From CAVTOA01 sp963736285 (GTDB lineage: Bacteria > Actinomycetota > Actinomycetes > Mycobacteriales > QHCE01): a stretch of 64,000 nucleotides of DNA. The notes beneath the pieces are model-generated. The model saw nothing but the letters and a program-made list of their open reading frames with translations, was not told the DNA's origin and did no database searches. Of the stretch, positions 61,815 through 64,000 are shown in pieces. The position numbers and the translations under genes are program-made. The stretch lies in contig CAVTOA010000002.1 in assembly GCA_963736285.1 (NCBI GenBank), forward strand, positions 186,001-250,000, read 5' to 3'. Each line of letters begins with the position of its first letter. Position 1 is the stretch's first letter.

Positions 61815-63028
61815 CGCCGAGCGTTCCGGGTTCCCTACGGATCGGTCTGGTGTGCCCCTACTCCTTCGATGTTCCCGGTGGAGTGCAGGCGCACGTGCAT
61901 GACTTGGCAGAGACTCTGATGGGTTTGGGTCATCACGTTTCTGTACTTGCCCCCGCCGAAAACGACGACAAACTGCCGCCCTACGCGGTCTCTGTGGGCA
62001 AGGGAGTTTCCTTGCCCTACAACGGCTCGGTGGCTCGGATCGTGTTTGGACCGGTCACGTTGGCCCGGGTGCGCCGCTGGCTCAAGAACGGCAACTTTGA
62101 CGTTTTGCACCTGCATGAGCCGCTCGCGCCTAGCATTTCCATGTTGGCGTGTGTCCTCGCGCAAGGCCCCATCGTCGCGACCTTCCACATTGCCAGCGAT
62201 CGATCCCGCGCGGTTGCTATTGCGCACGCCGCTCTTCAGCCTATTTACGAGAAGATCACCGGGCGGATCGCCGTGTCAGCGTTGGCTCGGCGGTTTCAAG
62301 TGGAGCATTTGGACAGCGGCGGGGTGGAGATTCCTAATGGGGTCGACGTCAGTCGGTTCGCGCATGCCGAGCCACTACCCGGTTGGCCAGGCGAGGGTGG
62401 CAGCATCGGATTTTTAGGACGCTTCACAGAGCCACGCAAGGGTTTTACAGTTCTGTTGACAGCCTTCGATCAACTTGTGGAAAAGCGGCCCGACCTGCGG
62501 ATGCTGGTGGCTGGGCCGGGCGATAGTAGCGACGCCCTCCATGGAGTTCCGCAGCGGTTGCGGGATCGCATCGTGATGTTAGGCATGGTCTCCGATGCCG
62601 ACAAAGCGCGGATGCTTCGCAGCGTCGATATTTACGTGGCGCCCAACGTCGGTGGGGAATCGTTTGGGATTGTGCTCACAGAGGCGATGGCGGCTGGGGC
62701 GGCGATCGTCGCCAGTGATCTTGATGCTTTCCGTCGAGTGCTTGCCGATGGTCGGGCGGGCGCGCTTTTTTCCACCGGCGACCCTGACGCCTTGGCGGCG
62801 CTATTGGCGTCGCTGTTGGACGATTCCGTGCGACGACACGAGCTCAAGGAGCAAGCCAGCAGCGTGGTGCAGGCCTTTGATTGGCCGGTGATTGCCCGAC
62901 GAGTGCTGGATGTCTATGCCAGTGCGATCGACGCCAGCCCCGTTTCGGTGATCGAGGATGAGGCCGCGAGTACACGGATGCCGGGTGAGCTTAACAAGTT
63001 GGCTAAACAGCTATGGAAGAGTACTTAA
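61811..63028 (+). CDS. pimA: Phosphatidylinositol alpha-mannosyltransferase PimA
   Basis: GT4 retaining mannosyltransferase making PIM1 from phosphatidylinositol and GDP-mannose. N-terminal LVCPYSFDVPGGVQAHVHDL with the glycine loop, HLHEPLAPSISMLACVLA, TFHIASDRSRA, and EX7E in VGGESFGIVLTEAMAAGA. 405 residues. Last of the coupled pgsA-patA-pimA run. Ends 18 bp from the convergent permease gene. Confidence 0.94.
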   Translation: MTPSVPGSLRIGLVCPYSFDVPGGVQAHVHDLAETLMGLGHHVSVLAPAENDDKLPPYAVSVGKGVSLPYNGSVARIVFGPVTLARVRRWLKNGNFDVLHLHEPLAPSISMLACVLAQGPIVATFHIASDRSRAVAIAHAALQPIYEKITGRIAVSALARRFQVEHLDSGGVEIPNGVDVSRFAHAEPLPGWPGEGGSIGFLGRFTEPRKGFTVLLTAFDQLVEKRPDLRMLVAGPGDSSDALHGVPQRLRDRIVMLGMVSDADKARMLRSVDIYVAPNVGGESFGIVLTEAMAAGAAIVASDLDAFRRVLADGRAGALFSTGDPDALAALLASLLDDSVRRHELKEQASSVVQAFDWPVIARRVLDVYASAIDASPVSVIEDEAASTRMPGELNKLAKQLWKST

Positions 63029-63046
63029 ACAAATTCACGTGAACTA

Positions 63047-63835
63047 TCAGGCATCGAGTTTTACAAACTGACCCGACGACTGTGACCGCCCGAGCATCCA
63101 TCGAAACAGCAGAATCGTTGCGGTGAGATAGACAGCGTTAAGGCCGCACATCCATAGCGCTTGGGTGAGGTCTATGCCGCTGTGGGTGAGGCCTCTACGT
63201 GCGGCTTCGAACACGTGGGTCGGTGGTAATGCGAGCGCGATTCCACGCAGCGGTTGCGGCAGAAGGCTCACCGGAAAATACGCGGCACACAGCGGTTGAA
63301 ATAGAAATACCACGCCCCAAGATAACGCCGCTAGGCGAATGCCGAACACAAAAATAATACCCAAGATAATCAAACCGAGTGACCAAGCAAATACTGACAA
63401 GTTGACAAAGAACAATGCCAGATTGGCGATACCCAGGCTCAGAATATGTAAGTCGAAAAAAGCTTGAGCCATGCTGGCGACAATGGCCAACGTCACCAAC
63501 GACTTTGTAACGGCGACGAGAATTCGCCCTACAAGATATTCGAAAAACGTGAGGGGAGCAACGAACATATTGCCAAAATTGCGGGACCAAATATTCCACA
63601 TACTAGACACTGATATGGAATATTGAGTGACACGGACAATCTCCCATAACACGACGCCTAGTAATAGGTAATAAGCGCCCGTTTGCTGAGTAACGTCAAA
63701 GAGATAGCGAGAGGCAAAGCCAAAGACGAGTGTCCCCATTACTGAGAACAAGTAGTTATCGATAATTACTTCCATTGATCTTCGGGTGATATAGAAATCT
63801 TGGACTAATATGCTCCATATCCTTTTCCAAGACAT
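63047..63835 (-). CDS. ABC-2 type exporter permease
   Basis: 262 residues, six predicted helices (for example LALFFVNLSVFAWSLGLIIL and FGIRLAALSWGVVFLFQPL). Opens MSWKRIWSILVQDFYITRRS. The ATPase gene ends 2 bp upstream on the same strand, so the pair forms one exporter. The DNA is visibly richer in A/T than the neighbouring pimA operon, which suggests later acquisition. Substrate unknown; related ABC-2 pairs move polysaccharides, lipids or drugs. Confidence 0.85.
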   Translation of the reverse strand: MSWKRIWSILVQDFYITRRSMEVIIDNYLFSVMGTLVFGFASRYLFDVTQQTGAYYLLLGVVLWEIVRVTQYSISVSSMWNIWSRNFGNMFVAPLTFFEYLVGRILVAVTKSLVTLAIVASMAQAFFDLHILSLGIANLALFFVNLSVFAWSLGLIILGIIFVFGIRLAALSWGVVFLFQPLCAAYFPVSLLPQPLRGIALALPPTHVFEAARRGLTHSGIDLTQALWMCGLNAVYLTATILLFRWMLGRSQSSGQFVKLDA

Positions 63836-63837
63836 TC

Positions 63838-64000
63838 CTATTTACCTCGCGCTATGTTGAGAAAGACGTCATCCAAAGTGGCTCGGCGAATCTCAATGTC
63901 CACAAATTCGAAGCCAGCGCGTCCAATGCTGGACAGCGTTTGCCCAATCGCCTGCTCATCGACGCTGATCCGTACCGCGTGGGTGCCTAGGGTGCCAGCG
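63838..64000 (-). CDS. ABC transporter ATP-binding protein, C-terminal end (rest outside window)
   Basis: The frame is open to the window edge and ends in TAG at 63838. The visible 53 residues are the C-terminal regulatory part: HAVRISVDEQAIGQTLSSIG and then EIRRATLDDVFLNIARGK, the usual ending of ABC-2 exporter ATPases. Walker motifs lie beyond the window. Partner of the adjacent permease. Confidence 0.82.
   Translation of the reverse strand, partial: AGTLGTHAVRISVDEQAIGQTLSSIGRAGFEFVDIEIRRATLDDVFLNIARGK

Noticed and set aside
63034..63043. TTCACGTGAA palindrome between pimA and the permease gene
   Set aside because: Ten bases without a loop; expected by chance at this scale and not repeated elsewhere in a regulatory position.

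Overview
This window comes from an actinobacterium (Actinomycetota) with fairly high GC, many GTG starts and heavy ATGA/GTGA operon overlaps. Diagnostic neighbourhoods are uvrC-rapZ-yvcK-whiA followed by gap-pgk-tpiA; the coproporphyrin-type haem block (hemE, cgoX, chdC) beside DUF3000 and RNase D genes; and thrS, HIT, pgsA, patA, pimA for phosphatidylinositol mannosides. Gene order around 20-27 kb and 55-63 kb resembles Mycobacterium tuberculosis. However, an SsgA-like gene at 34.4 kb is a marker of morphologically complex orders, so I leave the order open.

Layout: 0-3.6 kb uvrC end and the rapZ/yvcK/whiA set; 3.6-4.7 kb a stretch with no convincing gene; 4.9-8.8 kb murT-gatD-asnB(ltsA) on the minus strand, all peptidoglycan amidation; 9-12.3 kb lower glycolysis; 12.5-17.5 kb thiamine pyrophosphokinase, a frameshifted racemase and a beta-oxidation pair (fadA, fadB with a frameshift); 18-27.4 kb mycosin-like protease, RNase D, DUF3000, haem genes, msrB, a lipoprotein hydrolase and a RibD-like reductase; 27.4-31 kb an MmpL transporter and a DUF929/VKOR thiol-oxidation pair; 32-37.5 kb an accessory patch with an orphan repeat protein, four tRNA genes, SsgA-like, a glycosyltransferase and a cupin; 37.6-45.2 kb menaquinone synthesis (polyprenyl diphosphate synthase, menA, menE, menB, menC, menD) interrupted by a toxin-antitoxin module whose toxin is gutted; 46-54.4 kb a Drr-type ABC exporter and glutamate synthase gltBD; 55-63 kb thrS and the phosphatidylinositol mannoside operon interrupted by a VapBC module; 63-64 kb a second ABC-2 exporter running off the end.

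Two families of intergenic palindromes recur five times each. Family S (about 57 nt, arms TTTTTTGCGGATTGCCCGC and its complement, loop-proximal bases covarying) is open in all six reading frames, and one copy lies inside the 5' coding part of a lipoprotein gene, forming part of its signal sequence. Family T (core TTTGACCGGT, single or doubled units) sits at gene 3' ends, and one copy supplies the last codons and stop of menE. Both deserve a genome-wide survey.

A third theme is single-base frameshifts in otherwise well-preserved genes: gltB (three), fadB, the racemase, mmpL, drrA and probably ribD. Their clean character suggests either uncorrected indels in the assembly or very recent pseudogene formation; the reads would decide. 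The relE-like toxin is different: its middle is missing.
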